Positions 8,021 through 16,616 of a stretch of 57,694 nt of DNA are shown here, in pieces (within the stretch, counting starts at the first letter, position 1; each line of letters begins with the position of its first letter). Source of the DNA: NP936 sp002726085 (GTDB lineage Bacteria > Acidobacteriota > Vicinamibacteria > Vicinamibacterales > UBA8438); the NCBI GenBank assembly GCA_036012905.1, contig DASCQF010000195.1, forward strand, positions 1 to 57,694, given 5' to 3'. A program made the translations under genes and the position numbers. The notes beneath the pieces were generated by a model. The model made no database searches. It worked only from the letters and a program-made list of their open reading frames with translations, and was not told the DNA's origin.

Positions 8021-9004
8021 ATGGCAACGCTGGCTGACCAGAGGCCCGAAACCGTCGCGAAGCCGGCCACGTTCTTCAGGGGACGTCGCCTCCGGCCCGC
8101 TCAGGCACCGGCTGGCGCCAAGCCGCGCTGGCTGAGTGTCCGGGCGCCCGGCACACCGGGGTATCGCCGTCTCAAGCGTCTGGTTCGCGAGCAATCGCTG
8201 CACACGGTCTGCGAGGAAGCCAATTGCCCCAACATCGGCGAGTGCTGGCACCGCGGCACGGCAACCTTCATGATTCTGGGTGGAGTCTGCACTCGGGCGT
8301 GCGCCTACTGCAACGTCGAACATGGCCAGCCGGGACCGGTCGACGAGGCTGAGCCAGCCCGCATCGCCGATGCGGTGCAGGCCCTGGAACTGGACTACGT
8401 GGTCATCACCTCGGTCGACCGCGACGATCTCGAAGACGGCGGGGCCGGTGCGTTCGCCGCGACGATCGCCGCGATCCGGTCCCTGTCCCCGACCTGCTGG
8501 ATTGAGACGCTGGTGCCGGACTTCGGCGGGCGGGTTGCCTCAATCGACACCGCCCTCGAAGCTGAGCCGGACGTGCTGAACCACAACATCGAAACGGTGC
8601 GAAGCCGGTATCGCCAGGCGCGGCCGGGGGGGAGTTACGATCGCGGGCTCCACGTGCTGGCACACGCGGGCCGTCACCAGCCTGCGGTCACGACGAAATC
8701 GGGAATCATGGTGGGCCTGGGCGAGACCTGGGGCGAACTGCTCGAGACCCTTTCAGATCTTGGTGCCGTGGGGTGCGGCATCTTGACGATCGGCCAGTAC
8801 CTGCGCCCGTCGGCGGCTCACCTGCCTGTTGCGCGCTACTACCATCCCGACGAGTTTGCCGCGCTCAAAGAGGCCGCGGTCTCATTGGGCTTCGGACACG
8901 TCGAGTCTGGCCCGCTTGTGCGAAGCTCCTATCACGCGCACGAGCAGGCGGAGGCGTTCGCGGCCGGTCCACCACCCGCTCGCACCGGCGAAGCCCCCGA
9001 CTAG
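8021..9004 (+). CDS. lipA: Lipoyl synthase
   Basis: 327 residues. It has the radical-SAM motif CTRACAYC (Cys90, Cys94, Cys97) and the family-specific second cluster motif CEEANCPNIGEC (Cys64, Cys69, Cys75). Later blocks TSVDRDDLEDGGAG and HNIETV also match LipA. The enzyme inserts two sulfurs into octanoyl groups on lipoyl domains. The start is the ATG at 8021; no strong Shine-Dalgarno is visible. The dihydrolipoyl dehydrogenase gene is about 800 bp further on, so lipoate formation and use are clustered. The C terminus (SSYHAHEQAE) is normal. Confidence 0.95.
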   Translation: MATLADQRPETVAKPATFFRGRRLRPAQAPAGAKPRWLSVRAPGTPGYRRLKRLVREQSLHTVCEEANCPNIGECWHRGTATFMILGGVCTRACAYCNVEHGQPGPVDEAEPARIADAVQALELDYVVITSVDRDDLEDGGAGAFAATIAAIRSLSPTCWIETLVPDFGGRVASIDTALEAEPDVLNHNIETVRSRYRQARPGGSYDRGLHVLAHAGRHQPAVTTKSGIMVGLGETWGELLETLSDLGAVGCGILTIGQYLRPSAAHLPVARYYHPDEFAALKEAAVSLGFGHVESGPLVRSSYHAHEQAEAFAAGPPPARTGEAPD

Positions 9005-9011
9005 CTGGACG

Positions 9012-9689
9012 ATGGCACTCTCCACTGTCCAGCGCCGGATCGCCGCCTGTCAGGAATGCCCACGCCTGCGCGCCTACTGTGCGCGCGTCGCCCAGGACAA
9101 ACGGGCGGCGTATCGTGACGAAGTCTACTGGGGGCGACCCATTCCGGGCTTCGGGAACCGACGCGCCAGGCTGCTCGTCCTTGGTCTCGCGCCCGCCGCC
9201 CACGGCGCCAACCGCACCGGCCGCCCGTTCACCGGTGATCGCGCCTCGGACTTCCTGATGACGGCGATGCACGAAACCGGCTTCTCCAACCTGCCGACGT
9301 CGCAGCATCGCCGAGACGGCCTGAAGCTGACCGATGCCTACATCACTGCCGTCGTCCGATGCGCACCACCGGACAACAGGCCGTCGCAGGCTGAGATTTC
9401 CAGTTGCCACGAACATCTGCAAGCCGAAACAACGGCGCTGACCCGGCTACGGACGGTGGTGGTGCTCGGGCGTGTGGCCTTCGACGGCTTCTGGCGCTTG
9501 CTGGCCGAACGCGGAGCCGCGCCAACGCCTCGACCGAAGTTCCAACATGGCCTGGTCTGCGAGCCGCCCGGGGGGCCCTCGCTTGTCGCCTCCTACCACC
9601 CCAGCCAGCGCAACACCAATACCGGACGCCTGACGTCGGCGATGCTCACCGAGGTGTTCGCCAGAGCTCGGAGCCTCATCGAAGGATAG
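9012..9689 (+). CDS. Uracil-DNA glycosylase, family 5 (UdgB-like)
   Basis: 225 residues. Motif A is GLAPAAHGANRTGRPFTGD (about 58-76) and motif B is YHPSQRNTNTGRLT. This is the family 5 UDG signature, which lacks the polar catalytic residue of families 1 and 4. N-terminal CQECPRLRAYC plus VVRCAPPDN and a later Cys supply the [4Fe-4S] ligands. It excises uracil and other deaminated bases from DNA. It begins 7 bp after lipA and is probably co-transcribed with it. A DNA alkyl-transferase-like gene occurs elsewhere in the window but is not linked. Confidence 0.92.
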   Translation: MALSTVQRRIAACQECPRLRAYCARVAQDKRAAYRDEVYWGRPIPGFGNRRARLLVLGLAPAAHGANRTGRPFTGDRASDFLMTAMHETGFSNLPTSQHRRDGLKLTDAYITAVVRCAPPDNRPSQAEISSCHEHLQAETTALTRLRTVVVLGRVAFDGFWRLLAERGAAPTPRPKFQHGLVCEPPGGPSLVASYHPSQRNTNTGRLTSAMLTEVFARARSLIEG

Positions 9690-9765
9690 GTGCGCCCTCG
9701 GCTTTGGGCTTCAGGCGCTCTGGTTCGCAGGCTCCAGTGGGCTGCCACGTCTCTCTCAGTTGCGA

Positions 9766-9797
9766 GGCTGGCGCCTCGAGGCTTCGCGGCGCCAGCC
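9766..9797. terminator. Perfect 10-bp hairpin between convergent genes
   Basis: GGCTGGCGCC (9766-9775) and GGCGCCAGCC (9788-9797) are a perfect inverted repeat with a 12-nt loop. It lies between the ends of the convergent UDG and lpdA genes, so it could terminate either transcript. There is no U-tract on either side, and it may instead belong to the palindromic repeats seen elsewhere. Confidence 0.45.
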
Positions 9798-9809
9798 CCG
9801 AGGGCAGTA

Positions 9810-11231
9810 TCAGCGAGGTCGTTTTGGTCGATAGACGTGGGTGCTCTGGCCAAAGAAGACCTCGGCCGATTCCATGAGCGTTTCCGAAAGGGTGGGGTGT
9901 GGATGGATGCAGAGCCGTAGGTCCGACACGGTGGCTCCCATTTCGATGGCCACCACCCCTTCGGCAATCAGCTCACCCGCCCCAGTGCCGGCGATGCCGA
10001 CGCCAAGAAGCTGTTCCGATTCCGGGTCCACGATGAGCTTGGTCACCCCGGCGGGCCGGTCTAGCGTCACGGCGCGACCCGACGCTGCCCACGGGTACCG
10101 ACACACCTGCACCATCCGCGCCTCGGACTTCGCCTGGGCCTCGGTCAGCCCGCACCAGGCCACTTCCGGGTCGGTGAAGACCACGGCCGGAATGGCAGCA
10201 GGGTGGAACTCCGTCTTGTGGCCGGCAATGGCCTCGACGGCCGTCCGCGCCTCGTGGCTCGCCTTGTGAGCGAGCATCGGCTCGCCCACCACGTCTCCCA
10301 CGGCGAAGATCGTCGGTTCGGCCGTCCGACGTTGCCCATCGACGACGACGAAACCGCGCGCGTCACGCTGGACACCGGTTCGCTCCAGACCCGGTATGTC
10401 CGAGTTGGGCACTCGGCCCACCGCCACCAGCACCCGGTCGAATCGCTGGTCCGACTGATCGCCCCCGGCTCCCTGGAGCGTCACACTGACGCCGTCAGCC
10501 TCCTCGGCCAGGCCCGCCACCGTCGTCTCGAGCAACACCGCCTCGCACACCACCTCGAGCCGACGCGCCACCACGGAGATAAGGTCGCGGTCGGCGCCGG
10601 GCAACAACCCGGGCGTCATCTCGACCACGGTCACCGCCGATCCCAATGCGGCGTAGACCGAGGCCAGCTCGAGCCCGATGTAGCCGCCTCCGACGACCAG
10701 CAGCGACGACGGCACCGCGGGCACGTCGAGCGCCCGCGTCGAATCCCACACACGGTCGCTCTCGAGCGACAGCGCGGGCGGAGACGCCGGCCTGGAGCCC
10801 GTCGCCAGGATGGCGTGCTCGAACTGTAGATCCGTCGTATGGCCATCTTGCGCGGTGACCCGAGCGGCGGTTGAGCCAACGAGCTCACCACGGCCCCGCA
10901 GATACGTGACCCCACGCTGCGAAGATAACTGTCCCAACCCGCCGGTCAACTTGCCGACGACCCCGTCCTTCCACGACCGGAGCCGGTCGAGGTCGACGGA
11001 CGGTTCGCCAAAATCGACACCCCAGGCCCGCGCCTCGCGCGCATCGGTCAGCACTTTTGCGACGTGCAGCAGCGTCTTCGACGGCATGCAGCCGCGATAG
11101 AGACAGACACCGCCGGGGTGGCCCGCCTCGTCGATCAAGGTGACTTGCATCCCCAGGTCCGCCGCCAGAAACGCGGCGGCGTAGCCACCCGGGCCACCAC
11201 CTATGACCGCGAGTTGTGTCGAGTTCGTCAT
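9810..11231 (-). CDS. lpdA: Dihydrolipoyl dehydrogenase
   Basis: 473 residues. FAD-binding GGGPGG at 11-16, redox-active disulfide GGVCLYRGCMPSKTL (Cys43, Cys48), NAD-binding VVGGGYIGLELASVYAALG and the C-terminal IHPHPTLSE bearing the catalytic His. This is the E3 component that reoxidises dihydrolipoamide in pyruvate, 2-oxoglutarate or glycine complexes; none of those partners is nearby. The ATG at 11231 is preceded directly by a CAGGAGG heptamer array that supplies AGGAG-type Shine-Dalgarno sequence. Confidence 0.95.
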   Translation of the reverse strand: MTNSTQLAVIGGGPGGYAAAFLAADLGMQVTLIDEAGHPGGVCLYRGCMPSKTLLHVAKVLTDAREARAWGVDFGEPSVDLDRLRSWKDGVVGKLTGGLGQLSSQRGVTYLRGRGELVGSTAARVTAQDGHTTDLQFEHAILATGSRPASPPALSLESDRVWDSTRALDVPAVPSSLLVVGGGYIGLELASVYAALGSAVTVVEMTPGLLPGADRDLISVVARRLEVVCEAVLLETTVAGLAEEADGVSVTLQGAGGDQSDQRFDRVLVAVGRVPNSDIPGLERTGVQRDARGFVVVDGQRRTAEPTIFAVGDVVGEPMLAHKASHEARTAVEAIAGHKTEFHPAAIPAVVFTDPEVAWCGLTEAQAKSEARMVQVCRYPWAASGRAVTLDRPAGVTKLIVDPESEQLLGVGIAGTGAGELIAEGVVAIEMGATVSDLRLCIHPHPTLSETLMESAEVFFGQSTHVYRPKRPR

Positions 11232-11236
11232 CGCTG

Positions 11237-11278
11237 CTCCTGCCTCCAGCCTCCTGCCTCCTGCCTCCTGCCTCCTGA
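11237..11278 (-). repeat. Heptamer tandem array, 6 units
   Basis: Six units of CTCCTGC-type (one CTCCAGC, last CTCCTGA) in exact 7-bp register. Read on the minus strand this is (GCAGGAG)n, ending a few bases before the lpdA start, so the last unit can serve as the ribosome-binding site. Confidence 0.9.
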
Positions 11279-11414
11279 CCGAGCCCCCTCAGTGTAACAA
11301 CTCCCTTTCCTTGCCTTGGTCAGCCCGGTCGTTCCATCATGGAGGGAGCTTGGCGCTCGACAGTCAACGCGCGCCGGTGGGTCGCACCGGCACGCGGGGG
11401 GAGGGGATATCGGG

Positions 11415-12836
11415 ATGATGACGCTGAGACCATCTGGCGGCGGCGGCGCCCATCTCATCATTGGTCTCGTGGCCGTGGCCGCCTCAAGCGGGGCCACGAC
11501 GGCCGGCGCCGGCCAGGAAACCACCATGAGTCCATTGTTCGCGTCCGTGGAGATCGGAGCAGATCTGTCGGCCCTGCCCGACACCGAACGCCGGGCGCTC
11601 GCGCACATCATCGACGCCGCCCGTGTGATGGACGGCCTCTTTCTCGAACAGGTGTGGGCCGGCAACCCGTCGATGCTGCTGTCCCTGATGAACGATGACA
11701 GCCCCGCCGGACAGGCGGCGCTCGACTTCTTCGTCCTCAACAAGGGACCGTGGTCGCGTATCGAGGACGACCGCCCGTTCGTGGCAGGCGCGCCAGTCAA
11801 ACCTGACGGCGCCAACTTCTATCCAGCCGGGGCGACCAGGGACGAAGTCGGAGCCTGGTTCGACCAGCTCGAGGGTGCCGCGCGGACCGACGCAACCGGA
11901 TTCTTCACGACCATTCGGCGCGGTGTCGACGGCGGGTTTGCGATCGTCCCCTACAGCGTGGAGTACCAGGGGCCGCTGGCGATCGCAGCCGAACACCTGC
12001 GCGCCGCAGCCCGCGCCACGGAGCACCCGACCCTGCAGCGCTATCTGGAGACTCGTGCCGCCGCGTTCGAGTCCAACGACTACTACGACAGCGACGTGGC
12101 CTGGATGGAGCTCGACTCGACGATTGAGCCGACGATCGGGCCCTATGAGGTCTATGAGGACGAGTGGTTCAACTACAAGGCCGCTTTCGAAGCGTTCGTC
12201 ACCGTGCGCAACAAGGAGGAAACCGCCAACCTGGCACACTTCGGCGACCACCTGCAGGGGCTGGAAGACACGCTGCCGATTGAGCCACGGTTCCGAAATC
12301 CAGCACTCGGCGCGCTGGCGCCGATCCGGGTCGTGAACGTCGTCTTCACCTTCACCGCCGGAGACGCCAACAGTGGCGTGCAGACCGCGGCGTTCAACCT
12401 CCCAAACGACGAGCGGGTCGTGCGCGAGAAGGGCGCCAAGCGTGTGATGCTCAAGAACGTGCAAGAGGCGAAGTTCCAGAAGGTGTTGACTCCCATCTCG
12501 CTGGTAGCGCTCCCGAACGCGGCACGGACCGACGTCTCCTTCGAGGCGTTCTTCACCCACATCCTGATGCACGAGCTGATGCACGGGCTCGGACCCAGCA
12601 CCATTGCCGTAGACGGCCGCCAGACCACGGTCCGGCAGGAGCTCAAGGAAACCTACAGCACGATCGAAGAGGCCAAGGCGGACATCTCCGGATTGTGGGC
12701 GCTCGATCAGCTGATCGACCAGGGCGTGGTCGACCGGTCGCTTGAGTGCAGCATGTACACGACGTTTCTGGCCTCGACGTTCCGGTCCATCCGCTTCGGC
12801 ATCAACGAAGCCCATGGCCGCGGTGTCGCCATCTAA
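11415..12836 (+). CDS. M49-like (dipeptidyl-peptidase III-related) zinc peptidase, truncated by in-frame TAA
   Basis: 473 residues to the stop. The N terminus has a hydrophobic segment (AHLIIGLVAVAASSGATTAG) suggesting export. HELMHGLGP at 386-394 and TIEEAKAD around 416-423 match the two zinc-binding motifs of the M49-like bacterial peptidases; here the first is HExxH rather than the HExxGH of classical DPP III. The TAA at 12834-12836 falls after EAHGRGVAI, where relatives as I recall them continue with Gln, and the same frame goes on for 92 more codons of family-like sequence. The simplest reading is CAA changed to TAA. Both zinc motifs precede the stop, so a partial protein could still fold, but most likely the gene is damaged or the base is an error. 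The start is the ATG at 11415 after GAGGGG. Confidence 0.8.
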   Translation: MMTLRPSGGGGAHLIIGLVAVAASSGATTAGAGQETTMSPLFASVEIGADLSALPDTERRALAHIIDAARVMDGLFLEQVWAGNPSMLLSLMNDDSPAGQAALDFFVLNKGPWSRIEDDRPFVAGAPVKPDGANFYPAGATRDEVGAWFDQLEGAARTDATGFFTTIRRGVDGGFAIVPYSVEYQGPLAIAAEHLRAAARATEHPTLQRYLETRAAAFESNDYYDSDVAWMELDSTIEPTIGPYEVYEDEWFNYKAAFEAFVTVRNKEETANLAHFGDHLQGLEDTLPIEPRFRNPALGALAPIRVVNVVFTFTAGDANSGVQTAAFNLPNDERVVREKGAKRVMLKNVQEAKFQKVLTPISLVALPNAARTDVSFEAFFTHILMHELMHGLGPSTIAVDGRQTTVRQELKETYSTIEEAKADISGLWALDQLIDQGVVDRSLECSMYTTFLASTFRSIRFGINEAHGRGVAI

Positions 12837-13112
12837 CTCAGCTCGTTCCTCGATGCGGGCGCGGTCATCGTGGATGCCGACGGCCGGTTCGCGGTGGACC
12901 ACGGCCGGATCCGCGACGCCGTCACGGCGCTAACGACGGAGCTGATGACCATACAGGCCACCGACGACTTCGCCGCCGCGGAACAGATTCTCGAGACCCG
13001 TGGCGTCGTGCGGCCGGAGGTGCAACGCGTGCTTGACAGGCTCGAAGGCATCCCGACCGACATCCGGCCCCGCTATGTCACCGCCGAGGCGCTGACCACT
13101 CTCACGCGTTAG
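12837..13112 (+). pseudogene. Separated C-terminal part of the M49-like peptidase
   Basis: In the same frame as the upstream piece, starting directly after its TAA. It reads LSSFLDAGAVIVDADGRF, then DHGRIRDAVTALTTELMTIQ and ends near RPRYVTAEALTTLTR, the expected C-terminal segment of this peptidase family. A GTG at 12870 could in principle restart translation, but no Shine-Dalgarno precedes it and the fragment alone lacks the active site. Undisrupted, the protein would be 565 residues. Confidence 0.7.
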
Positions 13113-13121
13113 GATGAAACC

Positions 13122-14633
13122 ATGTCGCTACCGGAACACCTGGGAGAACTTCGTCAGGCGGTCGAGGCCGGCCGAATCCCGCGTCGCAGCATCAAACTCG
13201 AGATGCGCGCGAACCTGGTGCACCATCTGCGCCAGGAGAAGCAGCTGTTCCCCGGTATCGTCGGCTACGAAGACACGGTCATCCCGCAGATCACCAATGC
13301 CATTTTGTCGCAGCACAACTTCGTGCTGCTCGGTCTGCGTGGACAGGCCAAGACCCGGATTCTGCGTGGGCTGACGGCATTGCTCGACGAGGCGCTGCCT
13401 GTGGTCCCGGGCTGTCAGATCAACGACGACCCGCTTGCTCCGTTGTGTCGGGCCTGTCGCACTCGGGTGGCAGAAGAAGGTGACGCGATGCCGATCGCGT
13501 GGCTCTCCCGCCAGCGACGCCTGGTCGAGAAGCTAGCGACGCCGGACGTGACCATCGCCGACATGATCGGCGATGTCGACCCGATCAAGGCGGCGCGCGC
13601 GGGGCTCGAGCTGTCCGACGAGCTGACGATGCACTACGGACTATTGCCGCGGGCACACCGCTGCATCTTCGCCGTCAATGAGCTGCCGGACCTGGCCGGC
13701 AAGATCCAGGTTGGCCTGTTCAACATCCTCCAGGAGGGGGACGTGCAGATCAAAGGCTACCCGATTCGCATGCCGCTCGACGTCGTCATGACCTTTACGG
13801 CGAACCCGGAAGATTACACGGCGCGCGGCAAGATCATTACACCGCTCAAGGACCGCGTCGGGTCGGAAATCCGGACCCATTACCCGCAGACTCGACAGGC
13901 CGGAATGGCGATTACGGCGCAGGAAGCCTGGGTCTCCCGGAACAGTGACGCCACTGGCACGATCGACACCGTGGTTCCGACCTACATCAGCGAAATCGTC
14001 GAGGAAGTCGCGTTCGTGGCCCGCAGCAACCCGAAGATCGACAAACGCTCGGGGGTCAGCCAGCGCCTGCCCATCACCTGTCTGGAGAACGTGGTGTCGA
14101 ATGCAGAGCGGCGGGCGCTGGCGAGCGGCGAGACAACAGCGGTGCCTCGGGTCACCGACCTCTACGCCGCGCTGCCGTCCATCACCGGCAAATTCGAGCT
14201 CGAGTACGAAGGCGAGCTGCGTGGCGCCGACAACGTCGCGCGCGAGGTCATCCGCACCGCCGTCGGTCAGGTCTTCGACGGATGGTTCACCAATGTCGAC
14301 ACCCGCCCAGTGATCGAGTGGTTCGATCTCGGCGGCACACTCCAGCTCGGTGACGCCACGCCGTCCGAGGAGCTGCTGGAGCAGACCGGGCAGATCCAAG
14401 GACTGCTGGAGCTGGCCGAGCACGCTCGGGTGAAGCGAACCGACCCCGCCCCGCTGGTGGCCTCTGCGGTCGAGTTCGTCATCGAGGGGCTCCACGCGCA
14501 GAAGAAGATCAGCCGGACCGACGATTGGCAGTATCGCGCCACGGCGGAACCACAGCGGGCGACACCGACCGCGGACCAGTTCTTCGAAGCCGATATCCGC
14601 ATCCCGCGCGGGAAGAAGAAGTATTACAACTGA
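13122..14633 (+). CDS. MoxR/magnesium-chelatase-I-like AAA+ ATPase
   Basis: 503 residues. GLRGQAKT at 71-78 is a Walker A variant, RCIFAVNELPDL contains the Walker B region, and FTANPEDYTARGKIITPLKDR resembles sensor 1/arginine-finger segments of ChlI/MoxR ATPases. An insertion after the P-loop contains Cys98, Cys109 and Cys112 (PGCQINDDPLAPLCRAC), which could bind a metal. The next gene encodes a VWA protein, the usual partner of MoxR-type ATPases in remodelling or metal-insertion complexes. The ATG at 13122 follows AGGATG. No chlorophyll or cobalamin genes are present, so a chelatase role is not supported. Confidence 0.85.
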   Translation: MSLPEHLGELRQAVEAGRIPRRSIKLEMRANLVHHLRQEKQLFPGIVGYEDTVIPQITNAILSQHNFVLLGLRGQAKTRILRGLTALLDEALPVVPGCQINDDPLAPLCRACRTRVAEEGDAMPIAWLSRQRRLVEKLATPDVTIADMIGDVDPIKAARAGLELSDELTMHYGLLPRAHRCIFAVNELPDLAGKIQVGLFNILQEGDVQIKGYPIRMPLDVVMTFTANPEDYTARGKIITPLKDRVGSEIRTHYPQTRQAGMAITAQEAWVSRNSDATGTIDTVVPTYISEIVEEVAFVARSNPKIDKRSGVSQRLPITCLENVVSNAERRALASGETTAVPRVTDLYAALPSITGKFELEYEGELRGADNVAREVIRTAVGQVFDGWFTNVDTRPVIEWFDLGGTLQLGDATPSEELLEQTGQIQGLLELAEHARVKRTDPAPLVASAVEFVIEGLHAQKKISRTDDWQYRATAEPQRATPTADQFFEADIRIPRGKKKYYN

Positions 14634-14640
14634 CTTCCCT

Positions 14641-14668
14641 AGAAGTCAGAAGGTAGAAGGCAGAAGAC
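14641..14668 (+). repeat. Heptamer tandem array, 4 units
   Basis: AGAAGTC, AGAAGGT, AGAAGGC, AGAAGAC in exact 7-bp register, between the AAA ATPase and VWA genes. It is the complement of the CTTCTGM arrays elsewhere. Confidence 0.85.
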
Positions 14669-14695
14669 GGCCCTGCTGATACACGACACAGGCAG

Positions 14696-15976
14696 ATGAA
14701 GTATCGGTATACGCGATACACGGGTGACGACCTCGAGGGGATCGACCTCGAGGAGCTCGTCTCGAAACTGTCCGAGCTGCTGCTAGCCAGTGGCTTCGGC
14801 AGTGCGTCGGGCGATGTGGACGACCCGTTTTCCGAGAACGACGACGACCAGCGATCGGAGCAATCGCTCCAAGACGCCATCCTCGACGCGCTGCTCAACG
14901 ACGGATTGCTGTCGGACGAGGCGATTTCCCGTCTGCTCGGCGACCCGGCAGACGCCGATCAGCAGTCCCAGCTCGAAGCGCTGATTCAGCGCATCATCGA
15001 GCAGATGGCTCAACAGGGCTACATCACCCGCCATCCCGACCTGGACGCCGAGCGACGGCAGCGCGAGGGAGCAGGCGCCGATGACGGCACGGAGCCGCCG
15101 ATGCGATTCGAGATGACCGACAAGGGGCTCGATTTTCTTGGCTACCGAGCGTTGCGGGACCTGCTCGGGTCGGTCGGGCACAGCAGCGTCGGCCGGCACG
15201 ACACCCGTGATCTCGCCACAGGGGTCGAGGCCAGCGGCGCCCCCAAGACGTATGAATTCGGAGACACGCTCAATCTGGACGCCAGCGCAACGATCCTGAA
15301 TGCGGTCAAGCGGATGGGACCTGGCGCACTCTCCGGCCCGAGTATCGATGTCCAGTATGACGACCTCATGGTGGCGCAAGGCGAATACCAGAGTGCCTGC
15401 GCGACCGTCCTCATGCTCGATTGCAGCCACAGCATGATCCTTTATGGCGAGGATCGGTTCACTCCGGCCAAGGGAGTGACGCTGGCGCTAGCGAATCTAA
15501 TCCGACACCAGTATCCCGGCGACACTCTGCGGGTAGTTCTCTTCCACGACTCGGCCGAAGAGATCCCGCTGCGTCAGCTGGCGCGAGTCCGCGTGGGCCC
15601 CTACTACACGAACACCCGCGAAGGGCTCAGGCTGGCGCGCCGTATTCTCGAGCGGCAGCAACGCGATATGCGACAGATCGTGATGATCACCGACGGCAAG
15701 CCCTCTGCGTTGACGCGCCCCGACGGGCGCATCTACCGGAACGCGTTCGGCCTCGACCCCTGGGTCATCTCCGAAACATTTGCCGAGGTCGCCAACTGCC
15801 GCAAGGCGGGCATTCTGATCAACACGTTTATGCTTGCCCGGGACCATGATCTGGTGAGCTTCGTCAAGCGCGTGGCGTCGATCTCCCACGGCAAGGCCTA
15901 CTTCACGACACCGCACACCTTGGGCCGCTATGTCCTGATGGACTATCTGGACAAGAAGACGAAGACGGTGCACTAG
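14696..15976 (+). CDS. VWA-domain protein, partner of the upstream AAA ATPase
   Basis: 426 residues. The first 110 are acidic and helical. The C-terminal half is a von Willebrand factor A domain with the MIDAS start LDCSHSM (Asp242, Ser244, Ser246), a Thr in the YTNTREGL loop and MITDGKPSA as the later metal-coordinating Asp. It resembles ChlD-type partners of MoxR ATPases. Cytosolic, with no signal peptide. It begins 60 bp after the ATPase gene, across a heptamer array, and ends 4 bp before a LON-domain gene, so the three are probably one transcript. Confidence 0.85.
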   Translation: MKYRYTRYTGDDLEGIDLEELVSKLSELLLASGFGSASGDVDDPFSENDDDQRSEQSLQDAILDALLNDGLLSDEAISRLLGDPADADQQSQLEALIQRIIEQMAQQGYITRHPDLDAERRQREGAGADDGTEPPMRFEMTDKGLDFLGYRALRDLLGSVGHSSVGRHDTRDLATGVEASGAPKTYEFGDTLNLDASATILNAVKRMGPGALSGPSIDVQYDDLMVAQGEYQSACATVLMLDCSHSMILYGEDRFTPAKGVTLALANLIRHQYPGDTLRVVLFHDSAEEIPLRQLARVRVGPYYTNTREGLRLARRILERQQRDMRQIVMITDGKPSALTRPDGRIYRNAFGLDPWVISETFAEVANCRKAGILINTFMLARDHDLVSFVKRVASISHGKAYFTTPHTLGRYVLMDYLDKKTKTVH

Positions 15977-15980
15977 ACCA

Positions 15981-16607
15981 ATGCTTCCCCCTCTCATCCC
16001 AATATTCCCGCTGGCCGATGTAGTGCTGTTTCCCTCGGTGTTCCTGCCGCTGCATATCTTCGAACCTCGCTACCGGGAAATGCTGACCGACGTGCTGAAT
16101 GGAGACCGGATCATCGGCATGGTCCTGCTCAAGGGAGGGCGCGACGACATCGAGGAGCCGCCTCCCGTCTACCCGATCGGCTGCGCTGGACTGGTCAGTC
16201 ACGCCGAGACGATGCAGGATGGACGCTCCAATATCGTCCTGCGCGGAATCCAACGGTTTCGCGTGGTCGAGGAGGAAGCCGAGCGCGAGTATCGGCTGGC
16301 GCACATCGAACCGTTGCCTGAATCGGTGTCTGACGCCGGCCGTACCGAGGTCCGGCACTCCCGCACACGACTCGAAACGCTGCTGGCTGGTCGGCTCGAA
16401 GCAGCAGGGGGCGAGGCGATGGTGCCGGGAGATATCGGAGATGAGGATCTCGTCAACACCCTGGCGCAGTATCTCGATTTCGACCCGGTAGAGAAACAGG
16501 CCCTGCTTGAACGCGACGACGTCGCCAGCCGGTCCAGGGCGCTGATCGAGCTGATCGAAATGCGAGCGCTCATCAGCCAGCCGCTCGCCGGGCTCGGACC
16601 GCAGTAG
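15981..16607 (+). CDS. LON substrate-binding domain protein
   Basis: 208 residues resembling the N-terminal domain of Lon protease alone, with no ATPase or protease part. The opening IPIFPLADVVLFPSVFLPLH, then EPRYREM and GMVLLKGG are typical. Stand-alone LON domains are thought to recognise proteins, but their role is unknown. It starts 4 bp after the VWA gene stop and is likely co-transcribed with the ATPase/VWA pair. It ends 9 bp from the end of the convergent YpdA-like gene, with no room for a separate terminator. Confidence 0.88.
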   Translation: MLPPLIPIFPLADVVLFPSVFLPLHIFEPRYREMLTDVLNGDRIIGMVLLKGGRDDIEEPPPVYPIGCAGLVSHAETMQDGRSNIVLRGIQRFRVVEEEAEREYRLAHIEPLPESVSDAGRTEVRHSRTRLETLLAGRLEAAGGEAMVPGDIGDEDLVNTLAQYLDFDPVEKQALLERDDVASRSRALIELIEMRALISQPLAGLGPQ

Positions 16608-16616
16608 GGCCGACGC

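Noticed and set aside
11237..11278. CRISPR-like array
   Set aside because: Units are only 7 bp with no spacers, and there are no cas genes.
12834..12836. Selenocysteine or pyrrolysine recoding at the in-frame stop
   Set aside because: The codon is TAA; recoding uses TGA or TAG, and no supporting element is seen.
13122..15976. Magnesium or cobalt chelatase
   Set aside because: No tetrapyrrole or cobalamin genes nearby, and MoxR/VWA pairs commonly serve other roles.
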